This document shows, piece after piece, positions 35,653 through 45,699 of a DNA stretch of 64,000 nt (position 1 is the first letter of the stretch; the number at the start of each line of letters is the position of its first letter). Below the pieces are notes generated by a model. It did not search any database, was not told the DNA's origin, and was given only the letters and a program-made list of their open reading frames with translations. The translations under genes were made by a program, and so were the position numbers. The stretch spans positions 20,161,501 through 20,225,500 of the forward strand of contig CM038912.1 in assembly GCA_021904315.1 (NCBI GenBank), given 5' to 3'. The DNA comes from Sphagnum magellanicum. Taxonomy: Eukaryota > Streptophyta > Sphagnopsida > Sphagnales > Sphagnaceae.

Positions 35653-36558
35653 TTGGGTGTGGTGAGATCGTTGCAACAGCAAGCAGAAATGGTTCAAATG
35701 AATTTTGTACATGAGGGTGGAGATTTTCTCAGAAGCACAGTTGTTGCAGGTCGTGGGTTGAGAAGGAGTCTGAATGGGTATGTTGTTCTTTGTTGGCTTC
35801 AGTGGTGGGATGGGACACAGGTCTCGCTTTTGTTTTTGTTGCTGCTTTTAATGTTGCATGGATCTAACGCCCAACAAGCCTACAACAATGTCAATGGCTA
35901 CACTTGTGCAGCAGCAGAATCCCAGGGTTGCACTTCCTATACTTTGTACAGAACGCAGAGCAGCAAAGAAGACCTTACAACTGTGAGCACACTCTTCAAC
36001 ACACCTACAAGCATAATCGCAGGGATTAGTGGCTTGAACCTCACCACCAGTTCTTTGCCTGTTGGGACGCCTCTTTACATTCCTCTTGCTTGCAATTGTG
36101 TGCAAAATAGCTACCAAGGAAATGTGAGTAGAACCTATCAACCAATTTCTGTCTCTTTGCAAATTGTCAGTGGCAATACATTCTGGCTACTTGCAAATCA
36201 TACGTATGCGGGTTTGACCACTTATCAAGCCATAGAAGCTGCAAATCCCACTTTAGTGCCCACTGATCTCCAGATTGGTACCCAGGTTACTATTCCATTG
36301 CGGTGCGCATGCCCTTCAGCCACACAATATGGAACCAAAATTCTCCTCTCTTTTGTTCTTTTCCCAAATGAGAATTTCAGCATTGTGAGTTCGTATTTTA
36401 ATGTCTCTCACACAGATTTAGGAACAGCAAATGAAATTACTGTTAGCACCCCCCTAGAACCTTTTACCACATTGCTTATTCCTCTTGTCAATCTGCCTCC
36501 TCTACCTTCAATCAAATTTATGTCTCGAAATCCCCCCAGCACATCTTCCTTCAAGTAA
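35653..36558 (+). CDS. LysM ectodomain ORF, secreted form without membrane anchor
   Basis: The first half of the split copy 2, 301 aa: the same long N-region and signal core as copy 1, the CxC motifs, then termination in SSFK before any membrane span. As it stands it would be a secreted LysM protein, resembling in layout the soluble or anchor-less LysM proteins of plants; I see no GPI signal. Compared with copy 1 it has about 23 amino-acid changes in residues 79-210 but only a couple in 211-295. Confidence 0.55.
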   Translation: MGVVRSLQQQAEMVQMNFVHEGGDFLRSTVVAGRGLRRSLNGYVVLCWLQWWDGTQVSLLFLLLLLMLHGSNAQQAYNNVNGYTCAAAESQGCTSYTLYRTQSSKEDLTTVSTLFNTPTSIIAGISGLNLTTSSLPVGTPLYIPLACNCVQNSYQGNVSRTYQPISVSLQIVSGNTFWLLANHTYAGLTTYQAIEAANPTLVPTDLQIGTQVTIPLRCACPSATQYGTKILLSFVLFPNENFSIVSSYFNVSHTDLGTANEITVSTPLEPFTTLLIPLVNLPPLPSIKFMSRNPPSTSSFK

Positions 36559-37750
36559 GCTAAAAAAGAGAAGACTTGTTCTACTAGTATTGATTTCTAT
36601 TTTTCTTGTTAGTGTAGGATCATCCCTTGGGGTTCTTTTCTTTAAAAAAAAACTTTGGAGACAACTTCACTTGGTAGATGTTTCAAGGAATATGGCTCAG
36701 TATAATTTCGATGATCTTGAAGGTTTATCGAAGGGGCCTCACAAGTTTAGTTACAAGGAACTCAAAATTGCAACCAATAGCTTCAATCCACAACATTTGC
36801 TTGGGCATGGAGGGTTTGGAAGTGTATATAAAGGCACATTACAGGATACAGGTGTTATGATTGCAGTGAAGAAAATTGATCAGAATTCCAAACAAGGAGG
36901 ACGTGAATTCTTTGCTGAAGTTTCCATAATTAGTCGCATCAAACATCGAAACTTGGTGCAACTACAAGGATGGTGTTGTGAACGAGGTCAACTCATGATT
37001 GTTTATGATTACATGCCCAACAAAAGCCTTGACAAGATCTTGTTTCATGACCGTGAAGGCAAGATAATAAATTTCACTTGGGATTTACGCAACAATGTTT
37101 TGATTGGAGGGGCATCTGCGCTTGCTTACCTTCATGAAGAGTGGGAACAATGTGTGGTTCACCGAGATGTCAAACCTAGCAATGTGATGCTTGACCAAGA
37201 TTTCAACCCACGCTTGGGTGATTTTGGCCTTGCTAGACTCATAACACCAACCAAGAATGCACAAACCACGATGTTAGCAGGAACAATTGGTTACATGGCA
37301 CCAGAGCTTGCCACCACTTGTAAGGCCACAACAAATAGTGATGTTTTTAGTTATGGGATTTTGGCATTAGAAGTTGTATCTAGGCGACATTGCTTTGACA
37401 CAAAGGTTCTTGAAGAAGAAATGATCCTCCTAGATTGGGTATGGAAGTGTTATGAAAATGAAGAACTCTTTAAGGTTGTGGATGCCAAACTTATGTTTAA
37501 CATTCAAGAGGAAGGAAGTATAAGGATGGCCTTACTCCTTGGTCTTCTATGCACACATCCAGATCCAAATGGAAGACCAACAATGGGGTATGTTCGTCAA
37601 GTGTTGCTAGGCAATGTTAATCTTCCTACACTTCCCCTCCACAAACCTGTTGTTTCATATTCTTCAATGAATGTGACTATGTTTCATGATTTGATCAATA
37701 GCTTGCAACAAGAAGGTTCCAATAAATCGTTTGAATTCAATGAATTCTAG
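36485..37750 (+). CDS. Membrane and kinase ORF of split copy 2
   Basis: A 421-aa ORF whose first 26 or so residues come from the ectodomain DNA read in the wrong frame. It is followed by the membrane span (LVLLVLISIFLVSVGSSLG) and the full kinase domain with GHGGFG, AVKK, HRD, DFG and APE retained. A few changes from copy 1 sit near the kinase centre (KIINFTWDLRNNVLIGGASA) and in VVSRRHC. It could only be made from an internal start or a separate transcript, so it is more likely a by-product of the frameshift than a gene. Confidence 0.4.
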   Translation: MSICLLYLQSNLCLEIPPAHLPSSKLKKRRLVLLVLISIFLVSVGSSLGVLFFKKKLWRQLHLVDVSRNMAQYNFDDLEGLSKGPHKFSYKELKIATNSFNPQHLLGHGGFGSVYKGTLQDTGVMIAVKKIDQNSKQGGREFFAEVSIISRIKHRNLVQLQGWCCERGQLMIVYDYMPNKSLDKILFHDREGKIINFTWDLRNNVLIGGASALAYLHEEWEQCVVHRDVKPSNVMLDQDFNPRLGDFGLARLITPTKNAQTTMLAGTIGYMAPELATTCKATTNSDVFSYGILALEVVSRRHCFDTKVLEEEMILLDWVWKCYENEELFKVVDAKLMFNIQEEGSIRMALLLGLLCTHPDPNGRPTMGYVRQVLLGNVNLPTLPLHKPVVSYSSMNVTMFHDLINSLQQEGSNKSFEFNEF

Positions 37751-38883
37751 AATTAAGAAATGTTCCCATAGTGGATCTCATAGCTTAGTTATAAGTTCAT
37801 TGACATGATTTATTTGTAATTATAACAAGGTAACTTTGGTTGAATACCAACATAAAACTAGCTTGCAAATTGTTATTCCTTTTAATATGTGGTGTGACAA
37901 TATCCAAATTTTTAATCGTTTTGAAATTGGTTTATGTATTGGCATGCCCTTTTCACTTATTTGTATTCATTTTGTGCTCATAAATGGTTTATTGATAAAA
38001 AGGATTGTTTATTGTTGTTATAGAATTTATGTCATTGGATATCCAAACAACATTTGCAAAAAATCATACAACTACTTACATTTAATATATATGTTGATAA
38101 AAATTACAATATTGGATTGGTTTGTTTAAAATTGTATAAATTTGTCATAAAGACATCGGTCATTATTATCAAGATAACATTCATCAAGGGTTTTCATATA
38201 TGGCATCTCTTCATAATTTTTTACAATTGTCTTTATCACATAGCCTAGCATATTATTTTGCTATTAACTTGTGTTAATTTGCATCTAATGTGAAAAAGGA
38301 TATTTCAAAGCTTGCTTAGGAAGATTATAAAAACCTTTCTTCCATTCTTGTATTTCTCTTTTGTCAAGTTATAATTGATTTTATAATTTGATCTAGTTTA
38401 TGTTGAAAAGTCATGGAAGTTTGTTATAATATTTTATGATTAATCAAATCATGATAAATTTCATTCAAGTTTATTTGCATATTTTGGGAAGGAATTTGAT
38501 TTTGTTTGACGAAAGATAATAAACATGTGGTTGAAAGAATAATTTTGGTCAAGATCCAAAACATTTCAAGTTTGTTTGAGTTTGAACCTTGGATGTGTGT
38601 TTTAATTTTTGAAGGTTTTTGTTGTCTTTAAAGCTTGTGAGAATTTGAACCCCAAACATGGCTTTGAACCAACAAGCTAAGAAAAGTCATTAAGGTCTAG
38701 GTCCTAGAAATAAAAACTAGGAAAGAAATGTGGTCACTAGTGCATGGGAGAATGTTGAATCATAATCATTTGTTGTTGGAATCTATTAGTTTGCCTTGTA
38801 GAATTTGACCAGCCATGTTATCAAAGCAATAAAGTTGGTCACCATAGAACTTGTAGTGTTGTTGGTTGCTTGTGTATCCCCAT
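37751..38883. repeat. 3' flank of receptor kinase, duplicated segment copy 2
   Basis: Matches 20133-21265. Similarity ends near 38883 (GCTTGTGTAT, versus GCTTGTGTGT in copy 1). Confidence 0.8.
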
Positions 38884-41800
38884 CCATAGCCTTTCTTGCA
38901 TATGTGAATTCAATTATATACAACCATAAAGCCATACACACACACATAAAATAATCCAGTGGGTATGGGGTGAACGTTAAATCCATTAATCCATGTTACT
39001 TTAGAAATGTTTAATAGTAATGGTTAAATCTAAATGAGGAACATTCTTGCAAAACCTTGGTCCTTGACCTATCAAAGAATAAAACAATTTGTTGTTTAAA
39101 CTAGGTTTAACCTAAGGTTTGTCTAGATTAACCTAAAATTTAACCTCTAAGTGTAGCTTAGGTTTAGCCTAAGGTTTGGCTTCTAGGTTAATCTAAGATT
39201 TAATCATTAAGTTTAACCTAAGTTTAATTTTGGTTAGCATAAGTTTAACTTACATTTAGTTTAAGTTAAGCCTTCATTAATAGAAAACGCAAATTTTTTG
39301 AATGAAAATTTTAATAAAAATAGACCTCATTTAAATAGACATAAAAAAAACCCCTTGTCATTTCAAACAAGTGAATTTTAATAGGTCCTTTGTGATTGGG
39401 TAGTCATTTTTACTATTGGGGCACTAAATTAATTGATTAGTCATTTTGACTAATCAAATTAAAATAATTTATTTTCAATTTATTTTTAAAAATAAAATAG
39501 TGCTAGGTAGGCAAGTCAAAAGAGGTAGGTAGATAGGTGCTAACCTAACCTAATTACCCAACCTAACCAATTTAACTTAACCCCCTAAACATGAACATAA
39601 ATTGCAAGTATTAAAAATTAAACCCCTTGCTTCCATGATCATAGACCATGTCCTTAGCAATGGATTACAACTTCATAAGTTGTTAACTTTTGGTAGCTTT
39701 TTTATTTGAATAAAAATTTGTTAATTTTTATTCAAATAGGCTTTTGTAATTAGATGATATGGTAATCAAAGAAATAATTAAGTAGATAATTTAGTAGGTA
39801 GGAGGTGTATTGGCCATTTAACTACCTATTGACCTAACCTAACACTATGAGAAAAAGGGTGTTTTGTAACTAGCCTTGCAAATCAATTTTTGAGTTGCAA
39901 AAAACACTTGCAACTCATTGTATTTATACATCATGAGTGCTAATAGATAAGTTGCATGAATTGTAGAATTGCAACTCATTATATATATGGTGCAATTATT
40001 GCAACTCAATTACAACTTTGTCTAAACAACTCATTTTCAACTACTATGCAACTCCATTACAAGTGCACCATGATGTCATGCTAACATCATTAATTGTCAT
40101 CTAGATGAAAAAAATTTGAAATAATTTTTCTTTTTGAAATATTGATCTCCATCGTCCATTATGATAGTTAATGATGGTCTGAAATTGTAACACATGGCAC
40201 AATCAAAAAATTGCCACATGGCATATTAATTATATTTTGGAAATTTATTTATATTTTAATTTATATTTTTTTGGTAGGTCATACATAACCATAGGTAGGT
40301 AGGTTGATAAATCTTAAAACCTACATACGTACATAGGTAGGATCTATTTACTTACCTTGGTAGGTAATAGGTAGGAAAGCACAAGACACATTGAACTAAA
40401 AAATAGCCATGAAATTATTATTTTTAATTTTATGTTTTGCCTTTAGGTTAAATTTTTTTGAGTTCATCACAAAATGGCATTTATATTTTAATGTGAAAAC
40501 ATAATGTAACAAGCCTTCTTTATATAGTTTATAAAATGGGATTTGAAAATAAAACATATGGGTTAAATATTTTAGTTGTTATTTAGTTGCAAATTGAGTT
40601 GCAACTATAACATTGAAATGTTCAAATTAGGCCAAATCCAAGGGGAAGGTTCCATTGTTTCTGGTGTTCAAACAAAACTTGAACCCTTCTTACTAGCACA
40701 TTTAATGCACTTAAAATCATTAAAAATGGAATCAAATTGAGAAAATTATAGCCCTCCAAAATAGAGGGGTCAAAAGTTCAAAAAAACAAACTATTGAATG
40801 TTACAAAAGCCAATTCTCAAACACCCAAAAAATTCTTCAAACATGTTTTTTTTTGCTATTAAATTTCAAAGATGATTTGTAGAACTTTAAATGACGCTCA
40901 TATAACATTTTAAATCATTAAAAATGAATATGAAATAAGAAAATTATGAGGTTTGAAAGAAGGGGGGGTCCAAAGAGGAAAAAAAAGGGAAAAAAAAATG
41001 TTTATAAGTTGGAAAACTTATTTCTATTTTTGTTATTTTTTTAATTACTCCTTTTCCTTTGCACATCACAGATGATTTCTAGAGCTTGAACTAGCATTCA
41101 CATAGCATTTTAAATCACTCAAAATGAAGCATATATGATGAAGACATAAATAATTAATGAACATGTATCCTTATTAAATTATAAGTAGTTGTATTATAAT
41201 CATAACATAGTTGAACAATAATAATTTAGTAGTGGTGCACTAATGGTCATACTAATTGTATCAATAAAATCATAATTGAAAACTAGTTATAAATGTATCC
41301 CATAATGGGTGGTGGAAATGTGGACACATGGCATGATTGCATGTATGTACTTTATGCATTAATTGCAACATAGTTATTATTTTAGTGGCACATTTACAAC
41401 AATTCTAAAATAGTTGCCACATGCAACTATAATGCAACTCTTGAAAAAGTCAAACATGGTTGATTACATATGTATGTATGATGTGTGTAAATTATTGTAT
41501 AAAAGATTCATTTTCAACTCACTTTCAACTATAATACAATTAACTGATTTTTTGATGTGATAATTTATTTATTAATACATTGTATTTCTAAGGGGATAGT
41601 TGCACAATAGTTGTATATGAATTATTTTTTGAGTTTTAATTGCATGGTACTATGGTTTTGACGGATGCAATTTCTCATAGTATAAACTTAACTTACCCAC
41701 CCACCTACCCACCTACTTAACTTCCATAATAACTAGCTTAAAATGACCTAGGTACCTAGTATGGTACATAGGTAGATAAATATAGGTAGTAGGTTGGTAT

Positions 41801-42329
41801 CATAATAGGTAAGTAATAGATAATAGGTACTTACATAGGTACCATAATAGTCAAGTAGGGTAAGTAAGGTAGGTAAGTAGGTATCATAGCAGCTAGATAA
41901 ATGTTTACTACCTACTACTTTACTTATAACCTACCAAATATGGTGTTTAATTATTTACCTAACTACCATAGTAGGTAAATACATTGGTAGGTACCATAAT
42001 ATAAATATGTAAGTAGGTATCTACTATGGTACTTAAGTATGTAGGTAAGTAAGTAAGATGTCATTTTTGTTTGTCCAACTTGATGAAATGTTTTATTTGA
42101 TTAGAACCCATTAACCATCTTGACCAAAGATATCAATTTTTGTTTGATTTGACTAAATGTTCAATTTGCTAAGTAGTTAAATGGGTCATCACTATCAAAT
42201 TGATTAGTCAATAATTACAATGTCCATTCATATGGTAGACCTCTAGTCAAAATGGACATTTCATTAATTTAAAAAAAACTCAATTAATCCAATTTGGATA
42301 GTTCAAAAAACCATGATTTTCTACTAGTG
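38884..42329. other. AT-rich spacer with short degenerate repeats
   Basis: No gene seen. At 39070-39260 there are repeated GGTTTAACCTAAG units. From about 39490 to 42060 scattered TAGGTAGGTA tracts occur, densest at 41690-42060 (ATAGGTAGGTACCATAATAG-like). Confidence 0.6.
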
Positions 42330-42810
42330 CTTATTAAGTCCAAGATGACCTAGGATGACCATTAGTTTAACCTAAGTTTAGTTAAAAGTAATTTAAATTT
42401 AATCAAATTTAGCCTATGTTTAATTTAATTAAACATTGGTTAATTTAGGATTATCATAGGTTTAACCTTAGAAGTTTAGTTGAACTTAATTTAAGTATAA
42501 CATTGGTTAACCTAGGTCAACCTAGGCTAGCCTAGGTTAACTTAAATACCTTTAATCAACATAGGGTCAACCTAGGTTGGCCTAAATTACCTTTAGTCAA
42601 CCCAGGGTCAAGTAAGGTTGGCCTAGGTTAGCTTGAGTATGTTTAATCAACCTAAAACCACTTACCTAGGCATGCATTTGGTATTCTAGGAACTATCCTA
42701 GGTTATCTTAAAGAAACCTATGTTACTTTAAATTAGCCTAGGGAAACCTAGGTTAACCTAAGTTAAGCCTAGGTTAACTTATGATAAACTTAAGTTAATT
42801 TAAGTTAGTC
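42330..42810. repeat. Degenerate AACCTAGGTTAACC palindromic repeat
   Basis: Many overlapping copies of TAACCTAGGTTAACCTA and relatives, each containing self-complementary CCTAGG or GTTAAC, in both orientations. This is the same family as 39070-39260. No coding content. Confidence 0.75.
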
Positions 42811-42884
42811 CATGACAACATTGTTACACTATTAAGAAAACTTGGTCATGTGCCACTAAACACTTCCATTTAAACCCAATTTTG

Positions 42885-43150
42885 GTGGAATGGCATTTGT
42901 GCCATTCCACTGTGCATACATTATAATGGTTGGCTACATGACAATACCACATTTTTCAAATTGTCTATGTGGAATGGTTTTCATGTCATTGTATTATATA
43001 GTGGAAATGACATTTACATTATTGCAACAACCATCTTTTTCATTATTTCCTTGTGGAATTGGACTTGTGCCATTCCCCCATATACATTGGAACAATTAAT
43101 GGATCCATCCATTGCAATGCCCCTTTTTTTATCAAGAATACCATTTGTGG
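42885..43150. repeat. About 84-bp degenerate array beginning with a perfect hairpin
   Basis: GTGGAATGGCA and TGCCATTCCAC form a perfect 11-bp inverted repeat with a 4-base loop (42885-42910). Diverged GTGGAAT units follow at 42969 and 43053. Confidence 0.7.
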
Positions 43151-43429
43151 AGGGGTAGTGGATGCGTTCACATTATGTAAATTTAATTTGCACAAATTGT
43201 ACAAGCAGCTAAATTAAACAAATTTATTTTGCTTCTATGCACACCATTGGCTTGCAATAAACCAATCATTGCTACATATCATATCTTCCATGTTGTTTTT
43301 TATGACTAAATTATAGACAAAATAGACACCCAAATAGCTTGACTATATTGTCAAAAACAACTAGTTGTTTAAGATAATATAAATTAGCATTTAAGTCATT
43401 TTAGACATGACTAACTCACTAATTGTGTT

Positions 43430-43860
43430 GATGTTATCTTGTTCATTTTGACTAAAATTTGACATGTTACTAGTTGATGTGGCATGTCTAGCATGATTAA
43501 AAACTAGTATAATGCTACATGATGTGGACCAACAAGTGGTTGTTTGTTTTGACTAAAATTTGACATAATGCTAGCTGATGTGTACTAATAACTAACTAAA
43601 AATTGACACAATACTAGCTGACGAGTATTGATGATTGGATTGTTTGTTTTGATTAGAAATTGACATTGTATTAGATGACGTGTAATGTCAGATGGGTTGT
43701 TTGTTTTAACTTTAAATTTACATTGTGATAACTGACATGGAGTGACAATACAATTTTTTAAAACTTGTTTGATAATGTTTATTGACGTGTCATGCCTTTT
43801 GTCTTTCTTGCTAGTAAATGCATATTGACATGTCATGTCCATTATGCTAACTATTTGTCT
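43430..43860. repeat. Degenerate repeat with TTGACTAAAATTTGACAT motif
   Basis: TTTTGACTAAAATTTGACAT, GCTAGCTGATGTG and similar phrases recur five to six times at uneven spacing of 50-100 bp. The minus-strand 85-aa ORF here is repeat-derived. Confidence 0.6.
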
Positions 43861-45247
43861 ATTTTGACTATCTATAATTTACATGTGGCATTTACCAAAT
43901 ATCGAATACATTAACCATATAACATTTGACAAATGTCTAAAAAGCTAAATTATAATTGGGGTTTAGCACATACCATAAGGTATGTCTACAACCACATATT
44001 TATGATTTTTGTTAGGTGAAATGTTATGTGATGTGTGAAATACACATCCTCGGCTTGCAATGTAGCTTAAACAAACAACATATGCACATTCAGACATGTC
44101 CCAAATGTTGAAATTGTTATTAAATCAATAAGTTACAACTAGTTCTACTAGTCAATAGTTTCTTGGAACACTTGACAAATTACAATACCCACAATAAAAC
44201 ACCATACAATTCACTTCCAACACACAACAAATCATATATATACTATCATGAAAATATTGTATAACATTTCTTCTCTAGATATCTAAGTCAATATAAATCT
44301 ACCATAAACATGTATAAATGCAATGGATAATACCATGTCTTCAATCAAAATTGAAAACTTGTATAAAATGTACATACCATGTAATATACATGTGAAAGTC
44401 ATGTACCTTCATCTATATGCGGTTGTTAGCTTCCAAGGCGAAAGTATAATGTATCCTATGGCATCTATAATAATCTACAATGGAACATCTTGACCATCAA
44501 GATCTGGAAATGGCAAAGAAGCACTAGCCACTGTGCTAAAACCTATTGCAATAGATAAAGTCTCTAATGGCATTGGCATGTTGTGATGAAGTGTAGCTCT
44601 GCCTCCAAATTTCACAAAAGTCCCCAATCCCCAAGACTTCCCACCTTGGGTCATGAGGGTGATGGTTTCATTTGTCTTGTATTGCAAAATATACAAAGAT
44701 AATCAATGTGTTAATGGTAGTAAACAAGTTGAACAAAACATCTAGACTAATCAATTTAAACTTGGGATGTCGTGGAACTTGAAGTACTCATTTTCCCATC
44801 ATTTGTTGATCACATCAAACATTTATTGCAACATTGGAAATTAATGATGCAAAAACAAAAACCATTGCTAATTTCATGAAAACTAACAATGTTAAATAGA
44901 TACAAATTGAATGTAAGGACTCTTACCTTTGGTCGGGCATCTTGAGCTACTTGAACATATGTTTGGTCTGTTTGTAACTTTAAAGCTATTCGGGTGCCTT
45001 GAAGGCCATGGGTATGTCTCCAAGCCATTTGAGTGTTTGACAAAATTGTTGTCAAAGTAACCACTGTGGTATGGCTAGCTTTGATAATCTGTGAAACCTA
45101 CATGTATGTTCAAATGCATATGTCAAAAAGATTAAAAAACACATATATTATAAAATGTATCACATCTAGTGACACAAACACAATAACATTAGACAAATGA
45201 TATAATGAAGGTTGAGGTTCACTACCATTCACCAACGGGGGAGGTTG
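43861..45247. other. Spacer with small minus-strand ORFs
   Basis: Two minus ORFs (44475-44696, 73 aa; 44810-45064, 84 aa) share strand with the FCP1-like ORF just upstream. They might be decayed further parts of it, but I recognise no domain in them. Confidence 0.35.
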
Positions 45248-45682
45248 CTATGCATAAGTTTTTACGGCTTTCCAATGTGGGTTATCTCTTGAGATTCGCT
45301 TCTTCTGCCCATGGAGGTGTGAACCAACATAACCTAAGGTGGTTGGAGCCTTGGACAATCCTAGCAAATAAGGCCACAAGCATCCCAATAAGTAGTTTTC
45401 ATCATTTTTGTCACTAATGAACGGTTGGGGAATAATATAGGATGAGGTTGCATTACCTATGCACTTGAATGGGCAATCATTTATTAGCAAAATGTTGTTA
45501 ATAGATAATGGCCTAAACCTTGGGCTTCTCTCATTGAACATCCTATTCATGTTTTTTAACACTAACTCCTTATTTGGATTTAATGGATGGCAAATGTGAG
45601 TTTGTTCACATTTCTCATTGCCCCACACAAACATGGGTTTAATGTTTAACCATTTCAATAACAACTCAACCATGGGGAGCAA
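45248..45682 (-). pseudogene. FCP1-like (CTD phosphatase-like, HAD fold) domain fragment
   Basis: This 144-aa minus ORF contains FVWGNEKCEQT, then RPLSINNILLINDCPFKC, then LLGCLWPYLLGLSKAPTTLG. The INDCPFK segment and the following LWPYL helix match the C-terminal half of FCP1-homology domains, which in plants usually read LLLDDSPYKA. The catalytic DLDGTL segment that should lie N-terminal is not visible upstream on the same strand (45690 onward). It is therefore a fragment, an exon of a larger degraded gene, or transposon cargo. Phosphatase activity is not expected from this piece. Confidence 0.5.
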
Positions 45683-45699
45683 ATTGGGTGTTGTTGTTG

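Larger units (their letters stand above)
35653..37750 (+). pseudogene. LysM receptor-like kinase copy 2, split by a 2-bp deletion
   Basis: Paralogue of 18033-20132. Copy 1 reads CATCTTTTCCTTCAAG at about 18922, while copy 2 reads CATCTTCCTTCAAG at about 36542. Two T residues are missing, the frame shifts about ten residues before the membrane span, and translation stops at 36556-36558. Everything downstream remains open in the other frame with kinase motifs intact. It could be a recent pseudogene, a gene making a soluble ectodomain, or a sequencing or assembly slip in a short T/C run. Copy 1 has no intron at this place, and I see no splice pair that would restore the frame. Confidence 0.75.
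31579..38883. repeat. Tandem segmental duplication, copy 2
   Basis: Colinear with 1-1818 (here to about 33391) and with 13991-21265 (from about 33390). It lacks the 12.2-kb composite insertion, the about 400-bp stretch equivalent to 15560-15968, and the 1.25 kb equivalent to 16478-17730. Identity is high in the kinase gene and lower in the flanks. Confidence 0.92.

Noticed and set aside
36485..36565. An intron that would rejoin the two halves of receptor copy 2
   Set aside because: A GTAAGC is present at the break, but it is also present inside the continuous frame of copy 1, and no acceptor nearby restores the frame.
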